NCBI RefSeq assembly: GCF_000710775.1
Contig: NZ_JOJP01000001.1
Span: 1,813,825-1,877,824, forward strand
Direction: 5' to 3'
DNA length: 64,000 bases
Source: Endozoicomonas elysicola
GTDB lineage: Bacteria; Pseudomonadota; Gammaproteobacteria; Pseudomonadales; Endozoicomonadaceae
The stretch's first letter is position 1. The number at the start of each line of letters is the position of its first letter. A program made the translations under genes and the position numbers. The notes under the pieces are model-generated. The model was not told the origin of the DNA. It did no database searches and worked only from the letters and a program-made list of their open reading frames with translations. Below are positions 18,430-27,389 of this stretch, in pieces.

Positions 18430-18455
18430 GTAAGTTAAAGACTGTTTTAACTTAC
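18430..18455. repeat. Perfect 10-bp inverted repeat between rsmE and the DUF2059 gene
   Basis: GTAAGTTAAA and TTTAACTTAC are separated by six bases. There is no T-run, so it could be an operator for the downstream gene or a processed 3' hairpin of rsmE. Confidence 0.5.
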
Positions 18456-18536
18456 GTCAATGCCAAGTGCTGACTCTGGCGTAGTGACACGGTCAGCATC
18501 TTATTTCTAATAAACTGTTTCAACACGGCTCTGACT

Positions 18537-19304
18537 ATGGATGGAAAGAGATTAGTAGTTGTATGGTTGTTTGCCCCCCTGCTTTTTGTTGCCAGTGTCC
18601 AGGCGTCTTCTGAAAAAGATCAGTTGCTGGACAAACTTTATGATCAGACCGGGTTGGAGCAGCAGCTTAGCTGGATGCACGACAGTATGACTCTTCAGGA
18701 ACAGCGCTACCCCATACCTGAAACCGTCGTTGATACTGTTAATCAAGTGGTTAAGGTGCGCTATAGCCCTGACTTTTTCCGGTCGTCCATGAAAGCAACG
18801 CTCGATGAAGCGCTTTCGGCTGGTGAGTTGGCTCGATTGATTAAATGGTTTGAGTCACCGCTTGGGCAGAAAATTTTGAGCCTGGAAGCGCAGGCAAATG
18901 ATCCTGAAAACCAGGCGAGAATGGAAGCCTATATTCAGGAAAAACTGTCAAAAGAAGTGCCACGTAATAACCGGGTACGGCTAATCGAAGCGCTAATGGA
19001 AGCACTTGATGCCGTCGAATTAAGTACTGAGCTTGCAGCCAGCGCTTCAGTTGGGGCGCAGAGAATGCTTCGAGAGGTGATGCCGGCAGGTGCAGAGCAG
19101 CCCATGCGACCTGTTCAAGTGTTGAAAGCACTGGAGAAGCCTCACATTCGTAAGGAAATGCCTGAAAGAATGCGGAACATCTTTCTGTATACCTATCGCT
19201 CATTGCCAGATCATGAGATTCAGCGGTATCTTGATTTTGCCCGTGAAAATGCCATGCAGAATTTTCAGCGTGGGCAGATACAGGCAATGGCGCGTATGCT
19301 TTAA
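18537..19304 (+). CDS. Secreted DUF2059-domain protein
   Basis: 255 residues with a Sec signal peptide (LVVVWLFAPLLFVASVQA, cleavage near residue 23). One DUF2059-type helical segment is visible (LDEALSAGELARLIKWFESPLGQKIL), with a second weaker repeat of the same type toward the C-terminus (ALEKPHIRKEMPERM). Predicted periplasmic and all-helical; the family function is unknown. It is transcribed toward priA and separated from it by a repeat. Confidence 0.75.
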   Translation: MDGKRLVVVWLFAPLLFVASVQASSEKDQLLDKLYDQTGLEQQLSWMHDSMTLQEQRYPIPETVVDTVNQVVKVRYSPDFFRSSMKATLDEALSAGELARLIKWFESPLGQKILSLEAQANDPENQARMEAYIQEKLSKEVPRNNRVRLIEALMEALDAVELSTELAASASVGAQRMLREVMPAGAEQPMRPVQVLKALEKPHIRKEMPERMRNIFLYTYRSLPDHEIQRYLDFARENAMQNFQRGQIQAMARML

Positions 19305-19391
19305 TGGGGTCTCTTTAACCAATGGCACTGACTTAAGCTTAAAAGCCCCGTAAACATGAGGATTGATACAGGTTGAGAGATTTGAATTGGA

Positions 19392-19464
19392 GCCACAAAG
19401 CATACAAAGAGCGCTAAGAAGAGCTCTTCTTTTACTTTGTGCTCTTTGTGTGCCTTGTGGTTCA
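19392..19464. repeat. CACAAAG-family inverted repeat, copy 1
   Basis: Left arm CCACAAAGCATACAAAGAG and right arm CTCTTTGTGTGCCTTGTGG flank a short centre containing the palindrome AAGAGCTCTT. It lies between the convergent DUF2059 and priA genes and could act as a bidirectional terminator-like hairpin. It is the only copy seen before 48 kb. Confidence 0.8.
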
Positions 19465-19532
19465 AATCGTAGGGTGCCTTAAAGCCAGCGTATGGCAAGG
19501 CTTTCACTCTTAAGTCAGTGGCATTAGCTTCT

Positions 19533-21830
19533 TTAACTCATTTCCTGTGGATCAATATCCACTGTCCACTTCAACTGCCTGGGAAGTCGATGGCTTTCCA
19601 GGTAGCTCACGACCCTGCCCACCAGACTGTGTAAGTGATTACGGTTTTTCCCATGAATGAGCAGGTGCCAGCGATAGCGGCCCTGACGTTTTTCCATGGG
19701 AGCTGGAATAGGGCCCAGTATTCGTAAACTGTTATCGAGTTGTTGCAGTCCTGACTGTTCGGCGTATTGGCGAAGCGCTGAAAGTAAGACTTCACTTTCA
19801 TTCTGGTTGACAGATTCTGAGCGAATAAGCGTTAGATAGCCTTCTGGAGGCAGGTTCAGTTGTTTTCGTTCTATAAAGAGGTTGTTTGTAAAGCGACTAT
19901 AGTCGTTCATCGAGAGAAGTTGGAGTGCCGGGTGCTCGGGATTGTAGGTTTGAATAATGACCTGGCCGGGTTTATCACCCCGTCCAGCACGTCCAGCTAC
20001 TTGCATGATCAGCTGTCCTGTCCGCTCGGGTCCCCGGAAATCAGCACTGAACAGCCCTGCATCAGCGTTGATGATAGCTACGAGGGTGACGTCCGGAAAA
20101 TGATGTCCCTTAGCCAGCATCTGGGTACCAAGTAGAATGCAGGCTTTTCCGGATTGTACCTCCTCCAGCATATCACTTAATGCCTGCTTTCTGCGGGTGG
20201 TATCCCTGTCAATTCTTAACACCGGATAATCAGCAAAGTGCTGGCTTAGTACCTGCTCTGTTCGTTCCGTTCCCTGACCGACCGGTTGCAGTTTCCTGCT
20301 TTGGCACGATGTGCATTGCCAGGGAATAGCTTGTTGCAGATCGCAGTGATGACAGTGCATATGAGGCGGATATCGATGGATAGTCATATGCGCATCACAG
20401 TGAGGACAGTCAATAATGTTGCCACAGTCCTGACAGATCATGGATGGGGCATAACCACGACGGTTAAGGAATACCATCACCTGATTTCCCCGGCCTAGAT
20501 GAGCGGCCATTCTCTGTAAAAGTTCTGTGGATAACCCGTCTCTCAGAACCTGGTGACGCAGATCCAGCAATTCCATAACAGGGGGGCGGGCGTTTCCTGC
20601 CCTTTGTTTCAGGTGAAGCTGAGTGTATTTACCCTGATGTGTGTTATGTAATGATTCCAGCGATGGAGTAGCAGACCCGAGAACGACTGGGCATTGTCGT
20701 TGCCTGCCACGATAAATAGCAAGGTCTCTGGCGTTATAGCGCAGGCTTTCCTGTTGTTTATAAGAGCCATCATGCTCTTCATCCACAATGATAAGTCCGA
20801 GATGAGGCATGGGGGTAAAAATGCCGGAACGTGTAGAAATCAGAATACCTGCAGACCCCCGTGCAGCCTCAAGCCACCCCTGTAATCGTTCACCATCACT
20901 GAGACCTGAATGAAGGCAGGCGACCGGTACATTAAAGCGGTCACGAAAACGTCTGACGGTTTGAGGGGTGAGTCCAATCTCAGGCACCAGCACCAGCGTT
21001 TGTTTCCCCTCAGAAAGAGCTGCGGATATTGCCTGTAAATATACTTCGGTCTTGCCGCTACCAGTAACACCTTCCAGTAGATAAGTTCGGTAGTTTTCCA
21101 GACCATCAGTAATGGCTTCACAGGCAAATGCCTGTTCCTCATTAAGTTTCAGGTGTGCTGCTTTCAGTGGGTTGGTAATATCAGTGAAGGGCAGGGCTGA
21201 AGGCTCAACGTTACGAGAGCATATTAATCCTTTTTTGGATAATTCTTTTAAAGTGCTTTTACTAAAGCCAAGTTCATGAAGCTCAGTAGCACTGATGCCT
21301 TGTGGATAACTGGAAATCAGCTCAAGGGCTGCCAGTTGTTTTTTGGATCTTTTCAATTGGTTTTGCAGCTCACTATCGAGTTCTGCAATGCAGTTCCAGA
21401 AGGGAATAGCACCATAAGAAGCGGGTTTGCCAAGGCGCAGGTTTTTGGGCATTGCCTGAGCCAGTGTTTCTCCCAGGCTGTGATGATAGTAACGGGCAGC
21501 CCACTGGCAGAGATGGATAATGTCGTTTGGTAGCAGCGGCTCGTTATCCAGAACAGAAATAACCGTTTTAAGCTTACTGGTAGGGATATCGGTATCTGGT
21601 TCAATCGAGAGAACAATGGCGACAACTTGTCTTGGGCCAAAGGGAACGACAACTCTGCTTCCCGGGCAAATTCCGTGAGCCGGGTACGAATCTGGAGGAA
21701 GATAGTCGAATAACTGCCGTAGTGGTGACGGGATGGCAACCCTGATGAACTGCTTGTGGGCGAACGGTTCGGTCGGTATGGCGGCAGGGTTATGCCCTGT
21801 GCTGGAAGTGTTCGCCGGTTTGCTGCTCAT
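19533..21830 (-). CDS. priA: Primosomal helicase PriA
   Basis: 3'-to-5' superfamily 2 DNA helicase that restarts collapsed replication forks. The 765 residues include an N-terminal DNA-binding domain (VAIPSPLRQLFDYLPP), Walker A GVTGSGKT near 254, the DEEH box near 348, GSATPS, a zinc-binding cysteine set around 460-515 (CQDCG, CPHC, CHHC, CTSC), GTERTEQVL, and the C-terminal motifs LGTQMLAKGHHFP and QVAGRAGR. Length is slightly above the usual 730 owing to an N-terminal extension of about 27 residues; the true start may be internal. Confidence 0.97.
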   Translation of the reverse strand: MSSKPANTSSTGHNPAAIPTEPFAHKQFIRVAIPSPLRQLFDYLPPDSYPAHGICPGSRVVVPFGPRQVVAIVLSIEPDTDIPTSKLKTVISVLDNEPLLPNDIIHLCQWAARYYHHSLGETLAQAMPKNLRLGKPASYGAIPFWNCIAELDSELQNQLKRSKKQLAALELISSYPQGISATELHELGFSKSTLKELSKKGLICSRNVEPSALPFTDITNPLKAAHLKLNEEQAFACEAITDGLENYRTYLLEGVTGSGKTEVYLQAISAALSEGKQTLVLVPEIGLTPQTVRRFRDRFNVPVACLHSGLSDGERLQGWLEAARGSAGILISTRSGIFTPMPHLGLIIVDEEHDGSYKQQESLRYNARDLAIYRGRQRQCPVVLGSATPSLESLHNTHQGKYTQLHLKQRAGNARPPVMELLDLRHQVLRDGLSTELLQRMAAHLGRGNQVMVFLNRRGYAPSMICQDCGNIIDCPHCDAHMTIHRYPPHMHCHHCDLQQAIPWQCTSCQSRKLQPVGQGTERTEQVLSQHFADYPVLRIDRDTTRRKQALSDMLEEVQSGKACILLGTQMLAKGHHFPDVTLVAIINADAGLFSADFRGPERTGQLIMQVAGRAGRGDKPGQVIIQTYNPEHPALQLLSMNDYSRFTNNLFIERKQLNLPPEGYLTLIRSESVNQNESEVLLSALRQYAEQSGLQQLDNSLRILGPIPAPMEKRQGRYRWHLLIHGKNRNHLHSLVGRVVSYLESHRLPRQLKWTVDIDPQEMS

Positions 21831-21957
21831 TCAGGTTCCATCGTGGTGTTCCTAACGTTGGAATAATACAGGAACAGGCAATAGGCTTGAACAGAAACCG
21901 GTAGAGGGAGGGTTATGTCAACAGAACCTGCAGGAAGGCTTATAAAAAGAGAAGGCT

Positions 21958-22395
21958 TCAATTAACGTTGACTTTGATCTGTCTGGGTTTCACTTCTTCT
22001 GCTTTGGGAATGTTAAGGTTCAGTGCGCCATTATGGTATTTGGCATGAATTCCATCCGCTCTGATGGACTGTGGCAATGTAAAACTTCGGACAAATGAGC
22101 CGTAAAGGCATTCTGTTCTGTGGTGCTTGCGGTCTCTTTGCTCTTTCTTTTTCTCTCCTTTTATCGTAAGTACATTGTTGTCAACAGCGACATTGATATC
22201 TTCTTTGTGCACTCCTGGCAGCTCAGCCCGGATGTGGAATGCATCCGGTGTTTCATCAATATCCACGATGGGCATCCAGTCGCCCACTTCAAGGGCTCGA
22301 TCATCACTTTTGGTCGGAGTCTTTCTGGAAGTACGGCTATACTTATCCAGCAGTGCTTCCATGTCATGGAAGGGATCCCAGACGTTTAAACTCAT
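21958..22395 (-). CDS. Small heat-shock protein (Hsp20/alpha-crystallin family)
   Basis: ATP-independent chaperone holdase of 145 residues. The central alpha-crystallin domain runs about 38-140 (IVDIDETPDAFHIRAELPGV, NVLTIKGEKKKE, YGSFVRSFTLP), with the C-terminal GALNLNIPK motif. GGGAGATAAGTC precedes the ATG. Divergent from rpmE. A CTTGAAA-type promoter upstream fits heat-shock sigma-32 control. Confidence 0.93.
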   Translation of the reverse strand: MSLNVWDPFHDMEALLDKYSRTSRKTPTKSDDRALEVGDWMPIVDIDETPDAFHIRAELPGVHKEDINVAVDNNVLTIKGEKKKEQRDRKHHRTECLYGSFVRSFTLPQSIRADGIHAKYHNGALNLNIPKAEEVKPRQIKVNVN

Positions 22396-22700
22396 GACTT
22401 ATCTCCCGGTTAAGGGTTGTGCAAGGTTGCTCTTTTTAATGCTAACCCATTAATTTTTATAGATTATTTTTTGTTCTTTTCAAGGTTTTTCATAGGTGTT
22501 GAAAGTAGTGGTATGTCCTGTACCTTGGACGAACATAAGACTGTTTCCCTTAAGGATAATCTCTGGTAATATCCCCGCCTCTATTACCCTCTCAGCTGTT
22601 ATGCTGATGTGGATACCGTTTGCGGTGCCTGTCTCCGGAGTCTTTTAAAGGCTCGTGCAGAAAGTCAGGTGGCGGCATACACCAGTTCGAGGAAGCTCAA
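22396..22700. other. Divergent region hsp20 / rpmE
   Basis: This 305-bp region carries the hsp20 promoter on the minus strand and presumably an rpmE promoter on the plus strand. The frame in front of rpmE is open from 22620 but has no gene-like content. Confidence 0.5.
22456..22483 (-). promoter_or_regulatory. Candidate hsp20 promoter
   Basis: On the minus strand TTGAAA and TATAAA are separated by 16 bases, and the -35 reads CCTTGAAAA, matching the sigma-32 -35 consensus. The -10 is closer to a sigma-70 box than to CCCCAT, so control could be dual. Confidence 0.5.
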
Positions 22701-22919
22701 ATGAAGCAGGATATCCATCCTAACTACGACGAAATCACTGTTAGCTGCAGCTGCGGTAACAAGATTCAGACTCGCTCTACTCTGTGTAAAGACCTGAGTA
22801 TTGAAGTTTGCTCCAAGTGCCACCCATTCTACACCGGCACTCAGAAGGTGATGGATACCGGCGGCCGTATCGAGCGCTTCAACAAGCGTTTTGGCAAGCT
22901 TGGCGGCGGCAGCAAGTAA
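22701..22919 (+). CDS. rpmE: 50S ribosomal protein L31 (zinc-binding form)
   Basis: The 72-residue L31 carries the zinc ligands Cys16, Cys18, Cys37 and Cys40 ([16 protein letters not shown]), so it is the C+ zinc form rather than the zinc-independent paralogue. GAGGAAG lies 5 to 12 bases upstream of the ATG. The family ending ([11 protein letters not shown]) is present. Confidence 0.97.
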   Translation: MKQDIHPNYDEITVSCSCGNKIQTRSTLCKDLSIEVCSKCHPFYTGTQKVMDTGGRIERFNKRFGKLGGGSK

Positions 22920-22932
22920 TCGAGCTGCTGGT

Positions 22933-23742
22933 TTGAAGACCGAAAGGTTTATAAAGGCGACTGCATTTGTAGTCGCCTTTTTTATTGCTATTTTTTCCTC
23001 CGGTTTTGTCTGCGCCAGTGATTGCTATCTGAATAATGATGACAGAGTCGAACACGTATGGCTGGACAAGGTGATTGATGGTGATACTGTTCGCCTCAAA
23101 GATGGTCGTAAAATTCGTTTTTCCGCCATCAATGCGCCAGAAGTCGCCCATGAAGATAAAATTGCTGAGCCTTATGGTGATGCTGCCAGAGAGTATCTTC
23201 AAAAACGACTGACCAACAATAAGTCACTGCTCTATATTCCTTCTACAACATCGCGGGATAACTACGGCCGTTATTTGGGGCATCTTTTTTTAGAAGATGG
23301 TTCCTCCGTTGAATCTGAGCTGCTGCGTCAAGGGCTGGCTTTTCAGGTGTTTTTTAATCCTTCCAGTGACTATGAGCGTTGCCTGGCCGAACAGGAAAGT
23401 ATTGCCCGCTCGCAGAATTCAGGTGTCTGGAGTGTCGAGTCGGTTGTATCTTCGACATCCTCGACACTAAATCCCGGGTTTGCCATTGTCAGTGGTCGGG
23501 TGGTTGATATAACTGAGAGTCGATCTGGCACAATCTGGGTGACTCTGGAGGGTAATGTTGTGCTCAGGTTGTCCGGTGATGCTGCCGCTTCCCCTGGCGC
23601 TACTCGCAAATGGCTGAATAAAAATATTGAGGTCAGAGGGTGGATGGTTGACCGGTCAGAGGGAGGGCGGAAGCTGACGAAGGGGTTTAAACGCTGGATG
23701 ATTCTGGTTTACCAGAAAGCATCTGTCAGGCTTTTTCCGTAA
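22933..23742 (+). CDS. Secreted thermonuclease-family (SNase) protein
   Basis: Staphylococcal-nuclease-like OB-fold protein. After a predicted signal peptide (ATAFVVAFFIAIFSSGFVCA) comes the SNase domain, with VIDGDTVRLKDGRKIRF, NAPEVAHED, DNYGRYLGHLFLEDG and the VESELLRQGLA helix. A second OB-like segment follows (VSGRVVDITESRSGTIW). The start is uncertain: no ATG fits, and TTG 22933 is used here because it gives a sensible signal peptide (269 residues). The frame is open back into rpmE. Its first codons overlap the rpmE terminator, so expression may depend on readthrough or an internal promoter. A nuclease gene also lies near rpmE in Pseudomonas. Confidence 0.85.
   Translation: MKTERFIKATAFVVAFFIAIFSSGFVCASDCYLNNDDRVEHVWLDKVIDGDTVRLKDGRKIRFSAINAPEVAHEDKIAEPYGDAAREYLQKRLTNNKSLLYIPSTTSRDNYGRYLGHLFLEDGSSVESELLRQGLAFQVFFNPSSDYERCLAEQESIARSQNSGVWSVESVVSSTSSTLNPGFAIVSGRVVDITESRSGTIWVTLEGNVVLRLSGDAAASPGATRKWLNKNIEVRGWMVDRSEGGRKLTKGFKRWMILVYQKASVRLFP
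22953..22987 (+). terminator. rpmE terminator embedded in the next reading frame
   Basis: AAAGGCGACT pairs with AGTCGCCTTT, followed by a T-run: a strong intrinsic terminator 34 bp after the rpmE stop. The stem also encodes the signal-peptide region of the downstream nuclease gene. Confidence 0.85.
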
Positions 23743-23818
23743 TTGACCTTGTTCCCCACATTTCCATCATATATTCTGGGTTTTCATATAACCTCCCCCC
23801 TATATCAGTAAAAAACTC

Positions 23819-25075
23819 ATGGAAATGAAGCAAGCCGCTCTTGATTATCACGCTCTTCCAAAACCTGGAAAGATTTCGATCGAAATTACCAAGCCAGCAG
23901 AAACGGCTATGGATCTTTCACTGGCTTATAGCCCGGGTGTCGCGGAGCCGGTGCGAGCGATTGCTGAAAATCCGGAGGATGCCTATCGATATACTTGCAA
24001 GGGCAACCTGGTGGCAGTAATCAGTAATGGCTCTGCCATTCTTGGGCTTGGAAACCTGGGTGCACTGGCCAGCAAGCCGGTTATGGAAGGAAAGGCGCTG
24101 CTTTTCAAGCGATTTGCTGGTGTTGACTCCATTGATATTGAAGTTGAATCTGAAAGCCCTCAGGCGTTTATTGATACCGTTAAACGAATTGCCTGCACCT
24201 TTGGGGGGATAAACCTCGAAGACATCAAAGCACCGGAGTGCTTTGAAATTGAGCGTCGACTCATTGAGGCTTGTGATATTCCGGTCTTTCACGATGATCA
24301 GCACGGTACCGCTATTGTTACTGCAGCGGCGATGCTTAATGCGCTGGAGATTGCAGGAAAGAACATCGAAGAGGCGCGACTGGTGTGCCTTGGTGCAGGT
24401 TCTGCAGCCATTGCCTGTGTGAAATTACTGATCAGCTGCGGCTTCAAGGCTGAGAACATTCTGATGCTGGACAGCAAGGGGGTGATTCACTCAGAGCGGA
24501 ACGATCTGAATCAATACAAGGCGACGTTTGCGGTTGAAACCAGCTGTCGTACTCTGGATGATGCCATTGACGGTGCCGATGCTTTTCTGGGAGTGTCTGG
24601 CCCTGACCTGCTTTCTCCAAAGCAGCTTGAGAAAATGGCCATAAACCCCATTGTTTTTGCCTGTGCAAACCCGGATCCTGAGATTCGACCAGAATTGGCC
24701 AGAGAGGTTCGCCCGGACGTCATCATGGCGACTGGACGTTCAGATTATCCAAATCAGGTGAATAATGTACTTGGTTTCCCATTTATCTTCAGGGGAGCGT
24801 TGGATGTGCGGGCTTCACGCATCAATGAAGAGATGAAGATTGCCGCGGTCAATGCTATTCGTGAGCTGGCAAAAGAGTCGGTTCCTGACGAGGTGGTAAA
24901 TGCCTATGGTGGAGGGGAGCTTAGCTTTGGCCCAGGCTACATTATCCCCAAGCCGATGGATGTTCGTCTGCTGGGGCGCGTTTCTTCTGCTGTTGCCCAG
25001 GCTGCAGTAGACTCAGGCGTTGCCAGAGCTGGATACCCAGCCCATTATCCATTGAACTCTGTTTCGGATATTTGA
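23819..25075 (+). CDS. maeB: Malic enzyme (short MaeB type)
   Basis: Oxidative decarboxylation of malate to pyruvate and CO2, producing NADPH or NADH. The 418 residues cover the malic domain (SLAYSPGVAEPV, VPVFHDDQHGTA-type segment read as IPVFHDDQHGTA) and the NAD(P)-binding domain (CLGAGSAAIAC, FACANPDPEI, ATGRSDYPNQVNN). The phosphotransacetylase-like C-terminal domain of E. coli MaeB is absent, as in the short Pseudomonas enzyme. Cofactor preference cannot be read safely from sequence. Confidence 0.94.
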   Translation: MEMKQAALDYHALPKPGKISIEITKPAETAMDLSLAYSPGVAEPVRAIAENPEDAYRYTCKGNLVAVISNGSAILGLGNLGALASKPVMEGKALLFKRFAGVDSIDIEVESESPQAFIDTVKRIACTFGGINLEDIKAPECFEIERRLIEACDIPVFHDDQHGTAIVTAAAMLNALEIAGKNIEEARLVCLGAGSAAIACVKLLISCGFKAENILMLDSKGVIHSERNDLNQYKATFAVETSCRTLDDAIDGADAFLGVSGPDLLSPKQLEKMAINPIVFACANPDPEIRPELAREVRPDVIMATGRSDYPNQVNNVLGFPFIFRGALDVRASRINEEMKIAAVNAIRELAKESVPDEVVNAYGGGELSFGPGYIIPKPMDVRLLGRVSSAVAQAAVDSGVARAGYPAHYPLNSVSDI

Positions 25076-25109
25076 TGGGGTACTGAACTTTTTCGGTTTT
25101 GTCTCAATG

Positions 25110-25170
25110 AAAAGCGAAGCGTGCCTGCTGAATAGCCTTCAGGATAACGTCTTCGCTTTGTTTATTTTTA
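25110..25170 (+). terminator. Terminator after maeB
   Basis: AAAGCGAAG pairs with CTTCGCTTT around an inner hairpin (CTGAA/TTCAG), followed by a T-rich stretch. It isolates maeB from the nucleobase module. Confidence 0.65.
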
Positions 25171-25374
25171 TCTCTTTTCAATATTTACTGACCTATCTGT
25201 TTTCCTGATAGAACCTATCTTTTCTCCCTTCTATTTTTGAAGTCTCATGTCGTCTGTCGCTGCGATTTTCACGTTGATTACAACGGTTATGTCAGGGTGC
25301 GTTCTCGCTTAATCATGGGGTGTTGGCCACATGTTTAGTTGAGAATGTTCCCTGGATGGCATTGGAGAATAACA

Positions 25375-26670
25375 ATGAGTGACTATGAGCGAACAGCCGT
25401 TCCACGGGATGCCAGAAGGGGGTTCTGGCAGATAACGTCGGTATGGGTAGGTTATGTTTTTATTCTTGTCAGCATGATGGCAGGAGCGGGGATGGCGGCA
25501 GGGATGTCGTTGGAAACACTGTTCTGGGCAATTCTGGTGGGAAACCTCTTTCTAACGGTTGTTTCGTCACTGATGTCCATTATTGCCTATAAGACCGGTT
25601 ATACCTTTGCGCTGATCTGCCGGTTCAGTTTTGGCAGTCTCGGTGCAAAAATTCCCGCCATTATGTACGCCTTTATCCAGTTAGGGTGGTATGTCATTCA
25701 GGCGGCTCTGTTTGGCCATTTGATCGCTGTTTATTTTGAGTTGAGTCCATTCTTTGAAGCGCTTGCCATGATCGCCTCCTGTCTTTTTATGGGGCTATTT
25801 GCCCTGAAAGGCATGCGATGGATGAGTGTGGTGGGGCTGGTTTCAATACCGACCATGATTATGCTCTGTCTGGCAACAGCGATGCGTGCTGTTCAGGATG
25901 GAGGAGGGTGGGCTGCAGTCGCGGCATTCTCCGGTGAAGAAACCATGGACTTTATGACCGCAGTCGGGTTAGTTCTTGGTACGTGGATTTTTGGTGCATC
26001 CACAACGGTTGCTGATTTTAACCGGTTTGCTCGATCATCAAAGCATGTTGTCGCCGGGTGCGCTACCGGACTGTTGATTGTGAACAGCTTTATTATTGGT
26101 GTTGGTGCCATTGTGGGGGCTGCTTCTCAGCAGTGGGATCTGGTTGAAATTCTGTTTGGTCTGGGGCTGGTTATTCCTGCTTTTGTGCTGTTAACCACCA
26201 ACCTGTGGACAACCAACAGCGCTAACTTATACAGCGTTGGCTTGACGTTAAGTAGTGTGTTTCCCAAAACGTCCAGACAGACAATTATGATCGGGATTAT
26301 GATTCTGGCATCGGTGCTGTCACTGTTTAAGCCTTATGAGATCGGTGCCGTATTTGCCATGCTCAAGGGGTTGTCGATTATCGTGCCTCCATTGACTGGT
26401 ATCGTTCTTATTGATTTTTATTTTCTCTGGAACAGACAGTATCCAGGGCATATCGAAAACCTTTCTTTCAAAACGGTTAACCCATACGCCATTCTTGCCT
26501 GGCTGGCAGGTATTGGTGTTGCGATATCGTTTGATATTGGCTTTGCATCACTGAATGCCATGGCTGGAGCTGCCTTTATATATGCTCTGATCATGAAGGC
26601 AACCCATTTACAAATGCTGAATACAGATAATGAACATCTAGCCGGTCATCAAAAAACGCAGGAAGCCTGA
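25375..26670 (+). CDS. CodB-like cytosine/purine permease (NCS1 family)
   Basis: Inner-membrane nucleobase:cation symporter of 431 residues with about twelve hydrophobic segments. The N-terminal RRGFWQITSVWVGYVFILVS and the central GTWIFGASTTVADFNRFAR region are typical of NCS1 transporters. ATG 25375 is preferred to the frame opening at 25339 because TTGGAGAAT lies directly upstream. It begins a small operon with a 55-codon gene and a deaminase, suggesting import followed by deamination of a nucleobase. Substrate (cytosine, guanine or related) is not determined. Confidence 0.88.
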   Translation: MSDYERTAVPRDARRGFWQITSVWVGYVFILVSMMAGAGMAAGMSLETLFWAILVGNLFLTVVSSLMSIIAYKTGYTFALICRFSFGSLGAKIPAIMYAFIQLGWYVIQAALFGHLIAVYFELSPFFEALAMIASCLFMGLFALKGMRWMSVVGLVSIPTMIMLCLATAMRAVQDGGGWAAVAAFSGEETMDFMTAVGLVLGTWIFGASTTVADFNRFARSSKHVVAGCATGLLIVNSFIIGVGAIVGAASQQWDLVEILFGLGLVIPAFVLLTTNLWTTNSANLYSVGLTLSSVFPKTSRQTIMIGIMILASVLSLFKPYEIGAVFAMLKGLSIIVPPLTGIVLIDFYFLWNRQYPGHIENLSFKTVNPYAILAWLAGIGVAISFDIGFASLNAMAGAAFIYALIMKATHLQMLNTDNEHLAGHQKTQEA

Positions 26671-26672
26671 TC

Positions 26673-26840
26673 ATGTATAAATTATTAGCGTTAGGTGGAA
26701 TTGTTGTTCTCAGTGTTGGCTCATTTATGAGCTGTCTTGGAGCGGGTGCACTTGCAACAGCGGGTGATGCTGTTCTTCTTCTGGGGTGTGGAATTTCCAC
26801 GTGGGGATTCTGTTACTGGCAACCTGATAGTCAGGCTTGA
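26673..26840 (+). CDS. Small membrane protein in the permease-deaminase operon
   Basis: A 55-codon frame starting 2 bp after the permease stop. It encodes two hydrophobic segments separated by a Gly/Ala turn (LALGGIVVLSVGSFMSCLG, and AVLLLGCGISTWGFCYW) and a short polar tail. The spacing to both neighbours (2 and 27 bp) and the lack of any competing frame support translation. It could be a small accessory subunit of the permease, but no family is recognised. Confidence 0.6.
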   Translation: MYKLLALGGIVVLSVGSFMSCLGAGALATAGDAVLLLGCGISTWGFCYWQPDSQA

Positions 26841-26867
26841 TTATAAATATCATCAAAAGGAAGCAAC

Positions 26868-27338
26868 ATGTTAAACGACGAAGATTTAATGCGCCATGTT
26901 ATTAAAGTTGCTGAGCGTTCTGTGAGCAATGGTAACCACCCATTTGCCTGTATTCTTGTCAGTCCTGAAGGTGAAATTTTACTGGAGGCAGAGAATACCG
27001 TGGTGACTACAGGTGATAGAACGGGGCACTCTGAGCGAAATCTGGCAACTGCGGCTTCCATGAAGTTCAGTGAAGAGTACTTAAATGAATGTTCTATCTA
27101 TATAAATGGTGAGCCTTGTGCGATGTGCTCAGGCAGTATTTACTGGTCAGGTATTGGTCGAGTGGTTTACGGCTTTACAGAACATCAGTTGCTTGAGTGT
27201 ACTGGTAATCATCCGGAAAACCCAACCTGCAGTCTTTCCTGCGACACGGTGCTAAACAGTGGTCAGAGGAAAATTGAAATATTGGGAGGGATTCTGGCGG
27301 AAGAGTGTCTTGAGCCTCACTATACATTCTGGAAGTGA
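26868..27338 (+). CDS. Nucleoside/nucleobase deaminase (CDA fold)
   Basis: Cytidine-deaminase-superfamily zinc enzyme of 156 residues. The zinc/catalytic motif is His54-Ser-Glu56 (HSERN, where most relatives have HAE) together with PCAMC (Cys84, Cys87). The arrangement resembles guanine deaminases and tRNA-adenosine-deaminase relatives, and FTEHQLLECTG near the C-terminus is less usual. AAGGAAG precedes the ATG. Its place behind a CodB-like permease suggests it deaminates the imported base; the exact substrate is unknown. Confidence 0.88.
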   Translation: MLNDEDLMRHVIKVAERSVSNGNHPFACILVSPEGEILLEAENTVVTTGDRTGHSERNLATAASMKFSEEYLNECSIYINGEPCAMCSGSIYWSGIGRVVYGFTEHQLLECTGNHPENPTCSLSCDTVLNSGQRKIEILGGILAEECLEPHYTFWK

Positions 27339-27357
27339 TTTTTTATTGATAAACTGT

Positions 27358-27389
27358 GCCTGAGGCTGATCAGAAGATCGGTCTCAGGC
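27358..27389. terminator. Hairpin between convergent deaminase and LysR genes
   Basis: GCCTGAG and CTCAGGC flank inner GATC/GATC pairs, making a long imperfect stem that overlaps the LysR stop codon. No strong T-run is present on either strand, so termination is only suggested. Confidence 0.4.
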
